A stretch of DNA of 64,000 bases, from the NCBI GenBank assembly GCA_001766655.1, contig MJCC01000008.1:125008-189007 (forward strand). The letters are read 5' to 3'. Below, piece by piece: positions 1 to 10,528 of this stretch; the first letter of the stretch is position 1, and the number at the start of each line of letters is the position of its first letter. The translations under genes and the position numbers were made by a program. This DNA comes from Phytomonas francai. Taxonomy: Eukaryota; Euglenozoa; Kinetoplastea; Trypanosomatida; Trypanosomatidae. Below the pieces are notes generated by a model. It was not told where the DNA came from. It made no database searches and worked only from the letters and a program-made list of their open reading frames with translations.

Positions 1-765
1 TATGACTTTTTAATGACGAACAGCTCGGTTCCGCTCTACAGTACCTTTATGGTTCATGGATGTGTGGCTGCAGTAACTAATAGCTGAGCCAAATTCGCTT
101 CCATGACAAAAAAAGACGCCACATGTTCGAAGTAGCAGTAAAGTACTTCTTTTGCCAAAATATCGTTAGTGTAATGCTATGACTATTACTTCTACGTCTT
201 TTACCGTTCCTCCATAATCAATGCTGGGGTGACTCTTGTCCTTTGAGCCTGGTGGTGGGCTCCCCTATTTTTTCAGGGGGTGGGGTGGGGAAAATTAGGT
301 GCTCTAAGCTAAATGAAAAGGGAAGTTTAAAATTGTACAGTACATCTCATTCTTCCCTGTTCTGTGCAATCCACCCAATGTTAGATGTCTGTGGGTATTA
401 TAGAAGTGGAAGACGTAATTCCTTCACATCGAAGAAGGGAATTTGGGACATAGATTTTTTTTAGAAATCCGAAGCCCCCTCTGGATCCAAAGCAAGCGAG
501 AAAAAGGGCGACTTGGGTCAATGCTTGCCATAATTATAGAATATTTGGCTTGTCCTAAAACGGGTAAAAAATCTGATGACTCTTATTTGTATATGCACAC
601 CACCCAATTCAGCATTTCTGTTTGCTTCACGTCCCCGGCAACGGACATTTTGATAGTATTCTAGCTAGAGGAAGGATTTAACAGGAGTTTTTTCCTTGTA
701 GGATCCTTTAATTTTTCCCATAAAGTGTAGCGCATTGCCGATCCCTCTCAACTTTTCTAGATACA
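1..765. other. Intergenic region at the left edge
   Basis: No convincing gene is seen. Short open frames here have no recognisable domain and cross low-complexity sequence. A pyrimidine-containing stretch and the AG of ttttctag (about 753-760) lie just before the ATG at 766 and are a plausible trans-splice acceptor for the first gene. Any 3' UTR of a gene further left would fall here. Confidence 0.5.
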
Positions 766-1881
766 ATGGAGCCCAACGATTTTGAATTCCCGCCGGACCC
801 GGTGCCGCACAGCCTCGCGCCCTTTCCCTCCCTCCAGTCGATCCCGATCAGCGTGCTGGCGCAGACCCCTGTCGACCAGCTCCCGCCGACGTCGGCCCCG
901 GCGAGCGGGACGTACTCCATTCGGCAAATCATGCGCAGCGCGATGTGCTTCGCCGCGAAGTCGAGCCTGGGCGGGTACCGAAACGTGCGCGCGGGGCTCG
1001 GCGAGGGCGATCTCGCCGGCGCCGGCCCGCCCGCCGACCCCTTCGCGCTCGGGACGCCGATCCTCGGCCGGGGAGGGGAGGCCGCGGGGGCGGGGCGCGA
1101 GGGGCCGCCGCGCGAGGCCGCCACCGCCGCGGCCGAGCCGGGCGAGCAGGAGCCTTGGCAACGCGCCAGCCGCAATCGCCGCTCGCGCGCGGAGTGGACG
1201 GAGGCGGAGATGCGTAATTTTTTTCACGCGCTTTCGCAGTATGGGACGGATTTCGCCGCGATCTCCGTACTCTTCCCGGGGAGGTCAAGAGCGGATGTAA
1301 AGCTGCTGTACCGACGTGAAATGCGTAAGCGTCCTAATAGAGTTCGGCTCGCCCTTCAGAAGAAAAAGGATATTGATTTGCCCACCTTTGAAATGTTCTT
1401 GAAAGAAAAGCGGGCTCGCGAACAGCCACCGAAAAAAATCCTCGCCTTGGAAGAAGAACAGCTCCTTCAGCAGATCGCGCAGGTCGAACCGGGTTCAGAG
1501 GACCATGCCTCTGGTAGTAGAACTGTCGAGGAGGACCGAAATGAATTTTTCCTGATAGAAATGCCGAGCGACACTACCCAACCTAAGAGCTCCACGACGC
1601 GTCCATCCGTGGTTTCCGGAAAGGAAAACAACGCGGCAGAGGGTCACCACGCCCGGTCATCCCCCTCTGCCGTCGATAATGACACGCCTAGGCCGTTGAA
1701 ACGGAAAAGAGAAGTCAACGATGGGCGTGATGAGGAGCCGACGCTGCTGGAGATGACCCTGAAGCATCCGAAAGGGGACGAAGCGATGAGGTCGACTGAA
1801 GAGGCTGCTCTTGAAAGCTTCGATGCGTTTGACTTTCCACAGGGTTCCCGTGACGAATTCGATGATGCGTTTTTGTTCTAG
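766..1881 (+). CDS. BDP1: TFIIIB subunit BDP1 (B''), SANT/Myb domain
   Basis: A 371-residue protein with one SANT/Myb-like domain at about residues 144-186. It begins EWTEAEMRNFFHALSQYGTD and continues with an FPGRSRADVKLLYRRE helix, which is the BDP1 signature (aromatic-rich helices and the R-S-R-x-D-V-K-x-L-Y-R-R-E run). BDP1 with BRF1 and TBP forms TFIIIB, which recruits RNA polymerase III to tRNA, 5S and, in trypanosomatids, U-snRNA genes. Residues 1-140 are disordered and Ala/Pro/Gly/Arg-rich, encoded by a very GC-rich stretch (about 780-1200). The C-terminal third is acidic and polar. The start is the first ATG after ttttctag. The family call rests on the SANT core; the flanks are not recognisable. 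Confidence 0.85.
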   Translation: MEPNDFEFPPDPVPHSLAPFPSLQSIPISVLAQTPVDQLPPTSAPASGTYSIRQIMRSAMCFAAKSSLGGYRNVRAGLGEGDLAGAGPPADPFALGTPILGRGGEAAGAGREGPPREAATAAAEPGEQEPWQRASRNRRSRAEWTEAEMRNFFHALSQYGTDFAAISVLFPGRSRADVKLLYRREMRKRPNRVRLALQKKKDIDLPTFEMFLKEKRAREQPPKKILALEEEQLLQQIAQVEPGSEDHASGSRTVEEDRNEFFLIEMPSDTTQPKSSTTRPSVVSGKENNAAEGHHARSSPSAVDNDTPRPLKRKREVNDGRDEEPTLLEMTLKHPKGDEAMRSTEEAALESFDAFDFPQGSRDEFDDAFLF

Positions 1882-2385
1882 CTAAACTTGAAGGCTGTCC
1901 TTCGACAGCATGGCCTCCTTTTGTTCCTTAAATTACTGATTTTTTTTCCATTCCTTGGTGTTGTGGCGCACATCCTAGAGCGGTAAGGATGTAGAAAGAC
2001 AAAAGGGTGTGTACTTTTTTACGATTTCGTTCCGAAACTCTAATGAAATTTGCGTTCTCGTTTTTTTTTTGAGTTTGTTTCTTATCTGCCATCATAATGG
2101 ACTCTACGTATAACAAGGTATAAAGGTTAGATAGTGAACTTTCGTGAACGTTTAAGTTTTGCTCTGGATAACCAACTAATATATAAAAATATAAGTTTGA
2201 ACAAAACCACATATTTCTCGGGTACGCTTTCCATTTTCATGGTTGTTGATTGCTTTCCTACATGTTTACTACCTCTGAAACCTTAACCGATAGTGGTATT
2301 GTGGAGTTTTTTTTATTATCACCATCGCACTTTATTTTTCTTTATTGCTATTAAAGTTCAAAAATCAGATCGCGAGCACTCCAAA
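1882..2385. other. Intergenic spacer
   Basis: AT-rich, with no convincing ORF. A T-rich tract at 2307-2350 followed by AG near 2355 is a candidate splice acceptor for the next gene. It argues that translation starts at the ATG at 2386 and not at the upstream in-frame codons. Confidence 0.5.
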
Positions 2386-4050
2386 ATGACCTTTTGGATC
2401 TGCAGGAGCTGTAGACACAGTTATCCATCTGACCTACTGGAGCAGGCCTCCTTTACCGATTATGTGGGCAAGCGTTTTGGGGAAATGCGAGATGTTCTTT
2501 CCGAACTCCAGGAAGGTAAGTCAAATCTACAGCATTCAGTCCACGAGGCGCTCATTACTCTAGAGGATTTATGCGCGGCAGTCCACGAAGAGGTGAGTAT
2601 GCTTACGGAAAAGCTAAAAAAGGCTAAGATGGGGTATCCCTATGACGAAAAGAATGGTAGCGATCCGCCTATATCAACCGCAGAGGGACAAAAAAATCAT
2701 ATCACGCATTGGAAAAAAGAAACCAATTCTTCAAAAGAACTACCGACGGCTTTGGGCGCACGTAACCAGTTTAATAATAGTACTCGAAGCAACGCGAACG
2801 CTGCTGCACTCACTAGCATAATGGCCTCCAGTAGTATACCGGAATATAATAAACGAAAGATCTGCACCGCTTTCGAACTTGTCTCGGCCAGTGTCTATAT
2901 TATTTTAGAAAGCCTCGCGGTGCACACACGCGTCGACACCGCGTTCCTGTGGCTCCGGCCACGCGGAGCCATCACCAATGAGCTCGTGGCTCCCTTTGTT
3001 GTGGGCCGTGATCTCTCGAAACTCGCCCACTCGGCGCCGTATCGTTTGACGGAGAACTCCATCCCGTGCGTCGTCGCGGACACGAGCATCGCGATAAACA
3101 TCAAACCGATAAGCGGCGTCCGCGACCAGAAACCAAACGGCAACATTCCGCTCGCAGAGCTCATCGAGCAGACCAACGCCGCACAACTGCTTATCCCGGT
3201 ATACACGCGATACTGGACCAAGAACAGGTCAATCGTCGGGGTCGTCCACCTCATCGGATCCCCACGCTTTCCGTTTCCTTTTAATCGCCGCAACGAGGAG
3301 GTCGCCGCGGTTGCCGCGAATCTCCTCTCCGTTGTGATCTCCTCGCACTACGAGACCATGATAGCGGAATGGGCGAACCATTTCTACGACCCGAGCGTGC
3401 TTCACGAGACAAGCAGCTACCGAGGCGATCTCGACTTTCAGGGGGACACCAAAGGCGTGGACGACTTCCCGACGCCCGCGATGCCGATCTACCGCGCCAC
3501 GCGCGAGCCCAACGACGAGGTCAACTCACGCGACGCGAGCAAGGCGCTCCGGCTGGCGATGATGCGGCGCGCGGTGCCCCTCCACCCCCTCGCGCACGTC
3601 CGCGGCTCCCAGCGTCCGGCCGACGAGGAGGACGCCGTGGAGGGGGCGTCCGGACTCGAGGGAATCCTCCACGCGCCGCGCGCGCGCGACCCCGCCGCGG
3701 ACGCGGCCAAGGCAAAGAAAACGGACCCCAGCCTGCCCCCCACCCTCCGACGGAACCGGGACCAGAACGACGGCCCGAGAGGCCGGGCACTATCGATTAG
3801 CGCGTTGTCGGACAACCTTACCGAATTGCACACCCCTTCAGCAGATGACCGCATTGAGTTGTCAAACGCGGAAAGTCAGACCTCTGAAAGCCAGAACACT
3901 AGCAAAGGAAGCAAGCACTTTTCTTCCATGAAGAGCAAGAATAGGCAAGTGCTGAAACCCGAGGAGCTCACGGAAATCGAGCTGGGAGCGCTCCGACGGT
4001 TAAAATCTATGGATGTTGACACAGCTCCCCTTACCGGTGCTCTCTATTAA
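2386..4050 (+). CDS. GAF-like domain protein with N-terminal CxxC motif
   Basis: A 554-residue protein of unknown function. It opens with a WICRSCRHSYPSDLL segment (one CxxC pair). A probable coiled coil follows at about residues 40-85. A region at about 160-330 has the pattern of a GAF domain: helices, then strands such as QLLIPVYTRYW and IVGVVHLIGS, then a NEEVAAVAANLLSVVI helix. The C-terminal 200 residues are charged and low complexity, encoded by a very GC-rich block (about 3480-3790). An in-frame stretch extends upstream to 2293, but a pyrimidine tract plus AG near 2355 favours the ATG at 2386. GAF domains bind small ligands or mediate dimerisation; no ligand residues can be assigned here. 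Confidence 0.6.
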   Translation: MTFWICRSCRHSYPSDLLEQASFTDYVGKRFGEMRDVLSELQEGKSNLQHSVHEALITLEDLCAAVHEEVSMLTEKLKKAKMGYPYDEKNGSDPPISTAEGQKNHITHWKKETNSSKELPTALGARNQFNNSTRSNANAAALTSIMASSSIPEYNKRKICTAFELVSASVYIILESLAVHTRVDTAFLWLRPRGAITNELVAPFVVGRDLSKLAHSAPYRLTENSIPCVVADTSIAINIKPISGVRDQKPNGNIPLAELIEQTNAAQLLIPVYTRYWTKNRSIVGVVHLIGSPRFPFPFNRRNEEVAAVAANLLSVVISSHYETMIAEWANHFYDPSVLHETSSYRGDLDFQGDTKGVDDFPTPAMPIYRATREPNDEVNSRDASKALRLAMMRRAVPLHPLAHVRGSQRPADEEDAVEGASGLEGILHAPRARDPAADAAKAKKTDPSLPPTLRRNRDQNDGPRGRALSISALSDNLTELHTPSADDRIELSNAESQTSESQNTSKGSKHFSSMKSKNRQVLKPEELTEIELGALRRLKSMDVDTAPLTGALY

Positions 4051-4545
4051 AATCACCAGAGGAAAAAATGTAAACTAACGCAACACGAATACTATTATAT
4101 ATGTACACTTTGTATGTAAGTATACGCAAGTTGGCAAACCATTGTATTATGTGACGTCCACGGATATGCATTATGTAATCTTTCGGATTTTTGTGTCCCG
4201 TTTGGTTTTACTCATTGCATTGATACAATATATATTAAATGAATAAAGAAGCCTGCTCAATGTGTTGATATTATTGCTTGCATTAAATTCTAAGAAACAC
4301 ATCCTTTTCCCTTTTTGGAGTTAAATATTTCAACGGAAAAACGGCTTCACTGACTTTCCCTTATATATATATATATATATGTATATGTATATGTATGTAT
4401 ATATACCTTTTGTGAATCTGTGTGTACGCATCCTTCTTTCTCATTTATAGAAGGGTGTTAATACTAGCACAAATACTCTCAAAGACTATATTAGATAAAG
4501 GTTGAATTAATATTCACTTAGTTTTTTGCTTACATACAAAGCGAG
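4051..4545. other. Intergenic spacer with AT microsatellite
   Basis: No gene seen. It contains a (TA)n/(TATG)n microsatellite at about 4362-4405 and T-rich stretches upstream of the next ATG. Confidence 0.5.
4362..4405. repeat. (TA)n / TATATG microsatellite
   Basis: An uninterrupted TA run passes into TATATG and TATG units. It is a simple-sequence repeat in a 3' UTR/intergenic position. Confidence 0.8.
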
Positions 4546-4962
4546 ATGCGTACCAATCTAACCGTCTCCCCAAGGCATTCTTCCCCTAGCTTCATTCGAA
4601 ACTTTGTAGTGACTCTTGTATGTCTCGTCATCGTTTATATATCTGGTGTAGCCTCTACTATGCTCACCTCTCAAAAAACTAACAAATTTTTTCTTTATCT
4701 CTCCTTTTTCGGCTACTCCGTGTTTCTTTGCATGTGGATCTACACAACCTTGTACTTGAGAAAGAAAAACCCCCAGTGGAATAAAACAAACAAAAAATTC
4801 CTCTATTCTGCAACCATTTGCTCCATTTTGTCAGGTGTCCTATGGATGATTGGCATGTGGCCCGAATATCATTTGTTGACATTACCACTATTCTTGGTCA
4901 TAATAACCATGGTAGTTCATATAGTGGGAATGTATAATATGAGGAGGAAAAAGGTTTATTAG
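4546..4962 (+). CDS. Small four-helix membrane protein, TMEM128-like
   Basis: A 138-residue protein with four hydrophobic segments at about residues 22-42, 48-70, 87-107 and 111-131, a basic N-terminus and a basic tail (NMRRKKVY). Size and topology (two hairpins, a KKNPQWNK loop between helices 2 and 3) resemble TMEM128-type ER membrane proteins. There is no diagnostic motif, so the family assignment is tentative. The terminal RRKKVY could act as a di-basic ER retrieval signal (inference). The ATG is the first in the frame and lies after a T-rich tract. Confidence 0.6.
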   Translation: MRTNLTVSPRHSSPSFIRNFVVTLVCLVIVYISGVASTMLTSQKTNKFFLYLSFFGYSVFLCMWIYTTLYLRKKNPQWNKTNKKFLYSATICSILSGVLWMIGMWPEYHLLTLPLFLVIITMVVHIVGMYNMRRKKVY

Positions 4963-5260
4963 TACGTTAAAAGGGAATAGGAAACAGTCAAGTGATGAGA
5001 AGGGGCAAAAGTATAAACTTTGAAATCCTTGTAAGCGCGTACGTTCGTGTGTGTGTGTGTGTATCGGAGGGGGGAGTGAAAACTGTATCGTAAATATGCT
5101 CTTAACTGTTTCGGTGCTTGTTATCACCGCGCGTATCCTATGCACATGGTTCAAATAAATTCTATTAATGTCTGTGTTCCTGTCAATTTGCTTGTCTTTG
5201 TTTTCAAATGAAGTCTTGAAAAAATAAAATATAACTAAACCAGTGAGCTCAAATTCACCC

Positions 5261-7426
5261 ATGAAAGGCATTGTGGGCTCTTCTCAAGGACGCTCAAAAT
5301 ACCGTAGTGGCAGGGGGCGCGGTGGTGCCAAGTCTGGTAGATCGAGCAACACCGATGAGCGTTTCGTCTCCCGTTTTACCGACCCTCGATTTAAGTTGTC
5401 AAGCCAACTCCAGAATAAACACAAGCAGCGATCCAACCCTCAGGAAAAGCTCAAGGAGGCTGCTAGACGTGATCCAAGATTTTCGAAGAACTTTCACCCA
5501 TCTGAAGAAACGCAAAGCGAAGACGAGGAAGAGGAAGATAATTTGACTGACAGTGACGAAGAGCGCACCCCAACAACACATAGCCCCGTCGCCGACGAGA
5601 ATAATTCAGAAGAGGGCTCCTCAGATGAAGTGTACGACGACGATGAGGTTTGCGAGTGGGCTCCTGATGATGTGGAGCTGACAGAGGCAACTCACCGTCT
5701 CGCTGTGGTGAACTGTGACTGGGATCACGTCCGCGCCGTGGATCTCTATGCTATTCTTTTTCACGCCCTTCCCTTAGGTGGGCAACTAAAGGAAGTGTGC
5801 GTCTACATGAGCGAGTTTGGTAAAAAAATGATTGAACATGAGCGAGTCCACGGGCCGGATCTGTGGGTAAAGGAGGGTGAAGAGGACCCACAAAAAGACG
5901 AAGACTTACTTGATGACGGAACCGAGTCTGCGCCTGAGTACGATGAAAACATCGAAGACGACGACAAATCAGGAAGTGAAAGTGGTAGTGGTGATGATGA
6001 TGACGGGTGGGTTTATGATAATCCCAACATGCTCACAGAGCGTGGTGAGGATGGTGAATACTTCTCAAGCGGAAAGTATCGTCAGTATGAAATGAACCGC
6101 ATGAAGTACTACTACGCCATAGCCACGTTCGACTCTTCCGAAACTGCGGCTGCGGTCTACCGTGAACTGGATAGCACAGATATTGAATCGAGTGGCGTCG
6201 TCCTGGACCTGCGCTACGTTGAGGATGATGAAACCTTCGAGAACCCGGTTAGCCGCGCCGACTGCATCCCGCCGAACTTCAGGCCATTATCTTCCTTCAA
6301 GGCGGCCGCTCTTAGCCAGGCGCGTTTCCGGATCTCCTGGGACCAGGACGACCTGTTCCGACACCGCTCGGTGCAGGACGCCTTTACCGGAACCACCGCC
6401 GAGGACGACCTGGCAGCCTACCTTGCCCCACCGGACTCGGACGATGATGAAAAAGACGCCCGCACAGGTCGCACCAAGGCGGAGGAAAAGCTGAGACTCC
6501 AGCACAAGTATGCGGCACTGTTGGAGGAAATCGGCAAAGTGCCAGGTCAACTGGACGACGATGACGACAGGGTGGCAAGCCAAGACCAAGAAACATTGAA
6601 ACAACGTAAGGCCAATGACTTCAGCAGCGATATCGACACAGACGGAGATACTACGGATGACGATTCCCTCAATCGGTTCAGTGATGTAGATCCTGAAGAC
6701 GAGGACGAGGGTGCATCAAATGATGCAGAAAGTGAAGTCATGGGCGAGGTGGAAGCAACGCTCGACCTCGACGCCGAGAGCAAGGCTGTCGGTCTCCAGC
6801 GCGAGGCCAGGATAAGGAAAATGATGAAGGAGGGCAGTCTCGGTGCACAGGCGGAGCTTAAATATAAACTCAGACGTAAGGTGATGAAGAAGACCAAGAA
6901 GGAAGAGGTGCTGCAGGAACGCGAGAGGGAGGTAGAGGCGTCATTAGCAGAGAAGAAGGAACGAGTAGACAAGCTCAAGGCGCTAATCGGGACAGACGAT
7001 AACGGAGCTGTCCGCCTCAGCGGCAAAGAGCGCCGAAAGCGTCATGGAAAAGAAGTCAAGGAAGTCCTTGCTAGGGAGCGGGCTGCAAAGAAGCAGATTC
7101 GTACTGCAAACCAGATGGGCATCACACGGGAAGCCCGAGCCAGACTTGAAACGCAAGATGCGGAGCAGGCAAAGAGCGCCATTGACACACGCTTTCAGTC
7201 AAAGCTTCTCTCAGACCCCCGCTACCACCTGGATGTATCACAAAAAGACAAACACATCTCAAAAGACGTTGCGGAGCTCGCGGCAACGGTTTCGAAGGCG
7301 CGCCGCGGAAAGCGCGTCCATGAGGGCCACGAGGACAAAACAGACAGAGGAGAGGATGCCAACCCCCTGGATTCGACTGTGGACTACTTTTTAGCACCAC
7401 CCTTGCGCAAAAAGAGCAAGCGGTAG
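5261..7426 (+). CDS. ESF1: ESF1 homologue, nucleolar pre-rRNA processing factor
   Basis: A 721-residue, strongly acidic nucleolar protein. The N-terminus has the ESF1 pattern DERFVSRFTDPRFK and a second DPRF. A core at about residues 145-400 contains RLAVVNCDWDHVRAVDLYAI, FGKKMIEHERVHGPD, YQYEMNRMKYYYAIATFDS-type motifs and NPVSRADCIPPNF. The C-terminus carries an NUC153 segment (LLSDPRYHLDVSQ) and basic patches. ESF1 is needed for 18S rRNA maturation in the small-subunit processome. The open frame extends upstream to 5243 only through a GTG codon, so the ATG at 5261 is taken. Long Asp/Glu/Ser runs lie between the blocks, as in yeast and human ESF1. Confidence 0.9.
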   Translation: MKGIVGSSQGRSKYRSGRGRGGAKSGRSSNTDERFVSRFTDPRFKLSSQLQNKHKQRSNPQEKLKEAARRDPRFSKNFHPSEETQSEDEEEEDNLTDSDEERTPTTHSPVADENNSEEGSSDEVYDDDEVCEWAPDDVELTEATHRLAVVNCDWDHVRAVDLYAILFHALPLGGQLKEVCVYMSEFGKKMIEHERVHGPDLWVKEGEEDPQKDEDLLDDGTESAPEYDENIEDDDKSGSESGSGDDDDGWVYDNPNMLTERGEDGEYFSSGKYRQYEMNRMKYYYAIATFDSSETAAAVYRELDSTDIESSGVVLDLRYVEDDETFENPVSRADCIPPNFRPLSSFKAAALSQARFRISWDQDDLFRHRSVQDAFTGTTAEDDLAAYLAPPDSDDDEKDARTGRTKAEEKLRLQHKYAALLEEIGKVPGQLDDDDDRVASQDQETLKQRKANDFSSDIDTDGDTTDDDSLNRFSDVDPEDEDEGASNDAESEVMGEVEATLDLDAESKAVGLQREARIRKMMKEGSLGAQAELKYKLRRKVMKKTKKEEVLQEREREVEASLAEKKERVDKLKALIGTDDNGAVRLSGKERRKRHGKEVKEVLARERAAKKQIRTANQMGITREARARLETQDAEQAKSAIDTRFQSKLLSDPRYHLDVSQKDKHISKDVAELAATVSKARRGKRVHEGHEDKTDRGEDANPLDSTVDYFLAPPLRKKSKR

Positions 7427-9137
7427 TCAATATGAAATTCTTTCCTATATTGGATATTGGCCTTACTACTAACCATTTGGTCGGTTGGCTTGATTTTTTA
7501 TTTTTATAAAACGGTTAAAGTTTCATTAATTAATGAGCTGTGGCAAAGATCGTTTTTTTTACGATACGATTTCTGCATTCTAAAGAACATTAAAAAAAAA
7601 ATGGATATGTGGTAGGAGGGAAAGTTACGCTCCACAAGATTCACAAAAGTACCAAATTACTTCTCCCCATCTGTCGCTTTGCATTTCCGATAAAATCACC
7701 ATTTTTATAAAATATTTCTCAAGAAAAGTCAAGGTACGACCTATCTACTACACATGTCTTATGTGAGAGGACAAATGTCAGGTTAATAAAATATAAGTAA
7801 ATTTCAATCATATTCTGAATACAGAACTGAAGTTTGAAATCCAAACTTCTCGGCAAAACTTTTCCTGAAAAGTATCATGAGCACTCCGCGAAACTTAACA
7901 AAAGCAATGTCACAGTATCTTACCGCTGGTATTGCAAGAGGGGGGGGGGAGGGAGAGATTTATGCAGTATATTAGAAGGCAATAGCAACAACATGGATCT
8001 TGATGGACTTAAGAAGCATGTTATCTTGATAAGTTTTATAAGCTGTCTGTTGAAATGTCACGTAGTTGTGCTGAAGAAAGGACCCACGCTAAATCACGTA
8101 TAGTTCAAATTCAAAACATGTTTGTCAGCCAACTGAGTCCTGTACCTCCGACCACCTGGCGTAATTTCTTGTCGTCTCTGGAAAGCCAAGGGATTTTGCC
8201 GTGGTTTACCCTCGTGCTCCAAAAGGCATGCCTCCGCGCCGCAGTCCTTCCTGGGCTGCAGACAAGTTATCGCACCCACGTTTCCACTGAAGAGTCGTTG
8301 AAAAGGGTTTTTGCCCCTGGTATAAATTATTGAAAAAGTGGCGAACTTTGTGGAAGTGCGGCTGCTTGAACTCTCCCATAATAAAAGCGGAGACGCTGTA
8401 TTTAAACTAGTGATCGTGAGAGGATTCCATACGAAAGGACTAGACAAACTGGATATTGTTTATTATTCACTATTGCAACAACCTTTAAGTATGGGCTCTT
8501 ACAGCCCATTCAAGAGATTCCAATTTGTGCTGTCTGAATAATCACAAAAGCCACCCATCAGTTTGATATTGATGTCATCGCGGTGATTTGTGAAGACAAC
8601 ACCTTCAACAAGACTAGAGGGAGCGACTTGGGTTTGTGATCGTGATAAAGATCAACGGATTTGACACTTAGGATGGCTAATGTCTATTGTAGATCGTTTT
8701 GCACATGCGCGAAAGTGATGCTAAACTGGGCAAGGGTCAGTCGGCAAGATCGAGGTCAGGTGTGATTGTGTATAATGAGCAGCTTTGACTCATTCCAAAA
8801 AAGAGTTAGATAGTAACAATTGGTGCTATAGACCGTTTTGTTTGCTTCCAACAAACAGTACATCGGATTCATGAGCCGGCTGCTAAACAGAAAAGATGAG
8901 CGCATCATCAAGCTCTCCTTGCTTTAAAAAAAAAAGCTTAACGAAAATTCTATGATTTTTTTGCCCAATTCCATCGATTTTCAGTCGCTTTATTATCAAA
9001 ATATTCATGATTTGCCCTTTCCTCAATATGGTCTGAATCGATACTATATCAATATATAGCTATAGAATTTTAACCCATCTATATCACAATCTAATATTTA
9101 TATCAGCATCAATTGGGAAAAAATATCTCGCAGTGTA
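7427..9137. other. Long intergenic region containing a possible gene remnant
   Basis: A 1.7-kb spacer, longer than its neighbours. It holds a run of 10 G (7940-7949) and a stretch of protein-like but frame-broken sequence (listed separately at 8055-8640). The last 250 bases are AT-rich and lead to the UFD1 start. Confidence 0.5.
8055..8640 (+). pseudogene. Possible frameshifted gene remnant
   Basis: Three consecutive protein-like segments lie in different frames. The first is a 92-codon frame opened by ATG at 8055 and closed at 8331. The second is an overlapping frame, open from about 8326 to 8541 without a usable early ATG, containing FVEVRLLELSHNKSGDAVFK. The third is a short continuation from about 8541 that reads as HQFDIDVIAVICEDNTF before stops. 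The switches near 8325 and 8540 look like small indels in a once-continuous gene. I do not recognise the family; the middle segment faintly recalls the strand pattern of mitochondrial ribosomal protein bS16, but that is a guess. Alternatives are sequence errors in a live gene, or chance open frames. Confidence 0.3.
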
Positions 9138-10109
9138 ATGTTTGCCTCCAGCCCAAGTCAAATAAAAATCGACAAGTACCAGGCCCAGTTTGTCGCTGTG
9201 TCTGCTAGCTCCGTTAACGAAAGCCGCCTCAATGACGGGGGGCGCGTGCTTCTGCCTCCAGCAGCGCTGCAAAGGATTTCGACTCTTTCCATGGTCTATC
9301 CCCTCCAGTTCATGATCACAGCCCATCGGCAAAAACCCTTGTACGCAGCCGTCCTGGAGTTTAACGCGGAGATGGGCAGTATCGTTCTACCTGACTGGAT
9401 GTTCCAGCAGCTGAAACTGAAGCCTGGCGCCATGGTACGCGTGGAAACCTGCAACTTGGAAGAAGGTAATCTTGTCAAGCTACAACCGCACAAAAGGGCC
9501 TTTGTGATGTTGCAGGACCCGAGGCTCGTATTGGAAATGCGTATTAACAAGTATCCGATTCTAACGAAAGGTTCTACTATTGTCATTCACTACGCCAAGC
9601 AGGATTTTCTTATAAATATTGTGGACTTGCTTAACCCTTCCGGGAAGTCTGTTGAGGCGGTGCTAACCGCGCGGGCAGACGCAGGAGCGACGGAGTTGAA
9701 GGTCGAATTTGAGCGGCCACTAGACATGCCTGACTCGCCGACGGAGGCCTCATCCTCGACAGCATTTCCAGCAGGCAACAACGTGATTGGCGCCAGCCAG
9801 GACAGCGGCACTGTGCAATTCAAACCGTTTGAATACAAGCCTCCATCGCTAAGTTCATCACCGCAGACCCAGCAGTCGGAACTATCCTCGAAACGAGATG
9901 CATATCGCGCTTCAAACGACGCAAATGAAAAAGATAGCGGTTCCAGTGAGAGTAAGCCCATCTTTGTACCTTTTTCAGGTGCCGGGCACGCGCTGATCTC
10001 CTCCAACAGCCGAAACGAACCGACATCCGTCTCGGCAACAGTTCCAATCGGTAAAGATCTCGAAGACGTTCGGGAAAAGAGACTACGGGCGTTCCTTGGC
10101 AAAAAATAA
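9138..10109 (+). CDS. UFD1: UFD1 homologue, Cdc48/p97 ubiquitin adaptor
   Basis: A 323-residue protein with the UFD1 N-terminal double-psi barrel fold at about residues 15-190. Diagnostic stretches are GGRVLLPPAALQRISTL, YPLQFMITA, GSIVLPDWMFQQLKLKPG and VEFERPLDMP. UFD1 pairs with NPL4 to bring ubiquitinated substrates to the p97/VCP ATPase in ER-associated degradation and chromatin extraction. The C-terminal ~120 residues are polar and disordered, as expected for the p97- and NPL4-binding region. One short stretch (KPFEYKPPSLSS) could be a binding motif. The family usually has about 300-360 residues, so this is full length. The ATG is preceded by AT-rich sequence. Confidence 0.9.
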   Translation: MFASSPSQIKIDKYQAQFVAVSASSVNESRLNDGGRVLLPPAALQRISTLSMVYPLQFMITAHRQKPLYAAVLEFNAEMGSIVLPDWMFQQLKLKPGAMVRVETCNLEEGNLVKLQPHKRAFVMLQDPRLVLEMRINKYPILTKGSTIVIHYAKQDFLINIVDLLNPSGKSVEAVLTARADAGATELKVEFERPLDMPDSPTEASSSTAFPAGNNVIGASQDSGTVQFKPFEYKPPSLSSSPQTQQSELSSKRDAYRASNDANEKDSGSSESKPIFVPFSGAGHALISSNSRNEPTSVSATVPIGKDLEDVREKRLRAFLGKK

Positions 10110-10528
10110 TTAACGTTTGATATATTATTGCTGATGCTGATATTGAGCTCAGCACTATCTTTCTAGGAGGATTTGCCGACGACTACTCATCCTTTCTATG
10201 CTTGCTACTTCCATTTATGTTAACCATTTACTTGCCGGAGTGTCGCTGAGTTTTATCCTGGTGTGCTTCACTGTAGTTCTTACCGAGAAATACGCCACTA
10301 AACGCATTATTTGAGTGATATTGGTTAGGAAAAGATTTCCTAATAGAAACATAGGTGTGTCTGTTCTTTGGACCAACCTTTCCCTCTATCTCTCTCGTTT
10401 GCAGTGGAAGGGCTCATCGCTCTATCGTGTACTATTTTGATTACCCTTAGTTTGATTTTCTAGAAACTATAGCATAAGGCGATTACCCTGTTGAAGGTTA
10501 GCCAGTGGGGTTATATCAGTGGATTTTA
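10110..10528. other. Intergenic spacer
   Basis: No gene seen. Pyrimidine-rich segments (about 10378-10402, 10430-10460) upstream of the next ATG are candidate trans-splicing signals. Confidence 0.45.

Noticed and set aside
7834..8103. 89-codon frame before the possible pseudogene
   Set aside because: No domain; it crosses a 10-G run and starts at a non-ATG codon.
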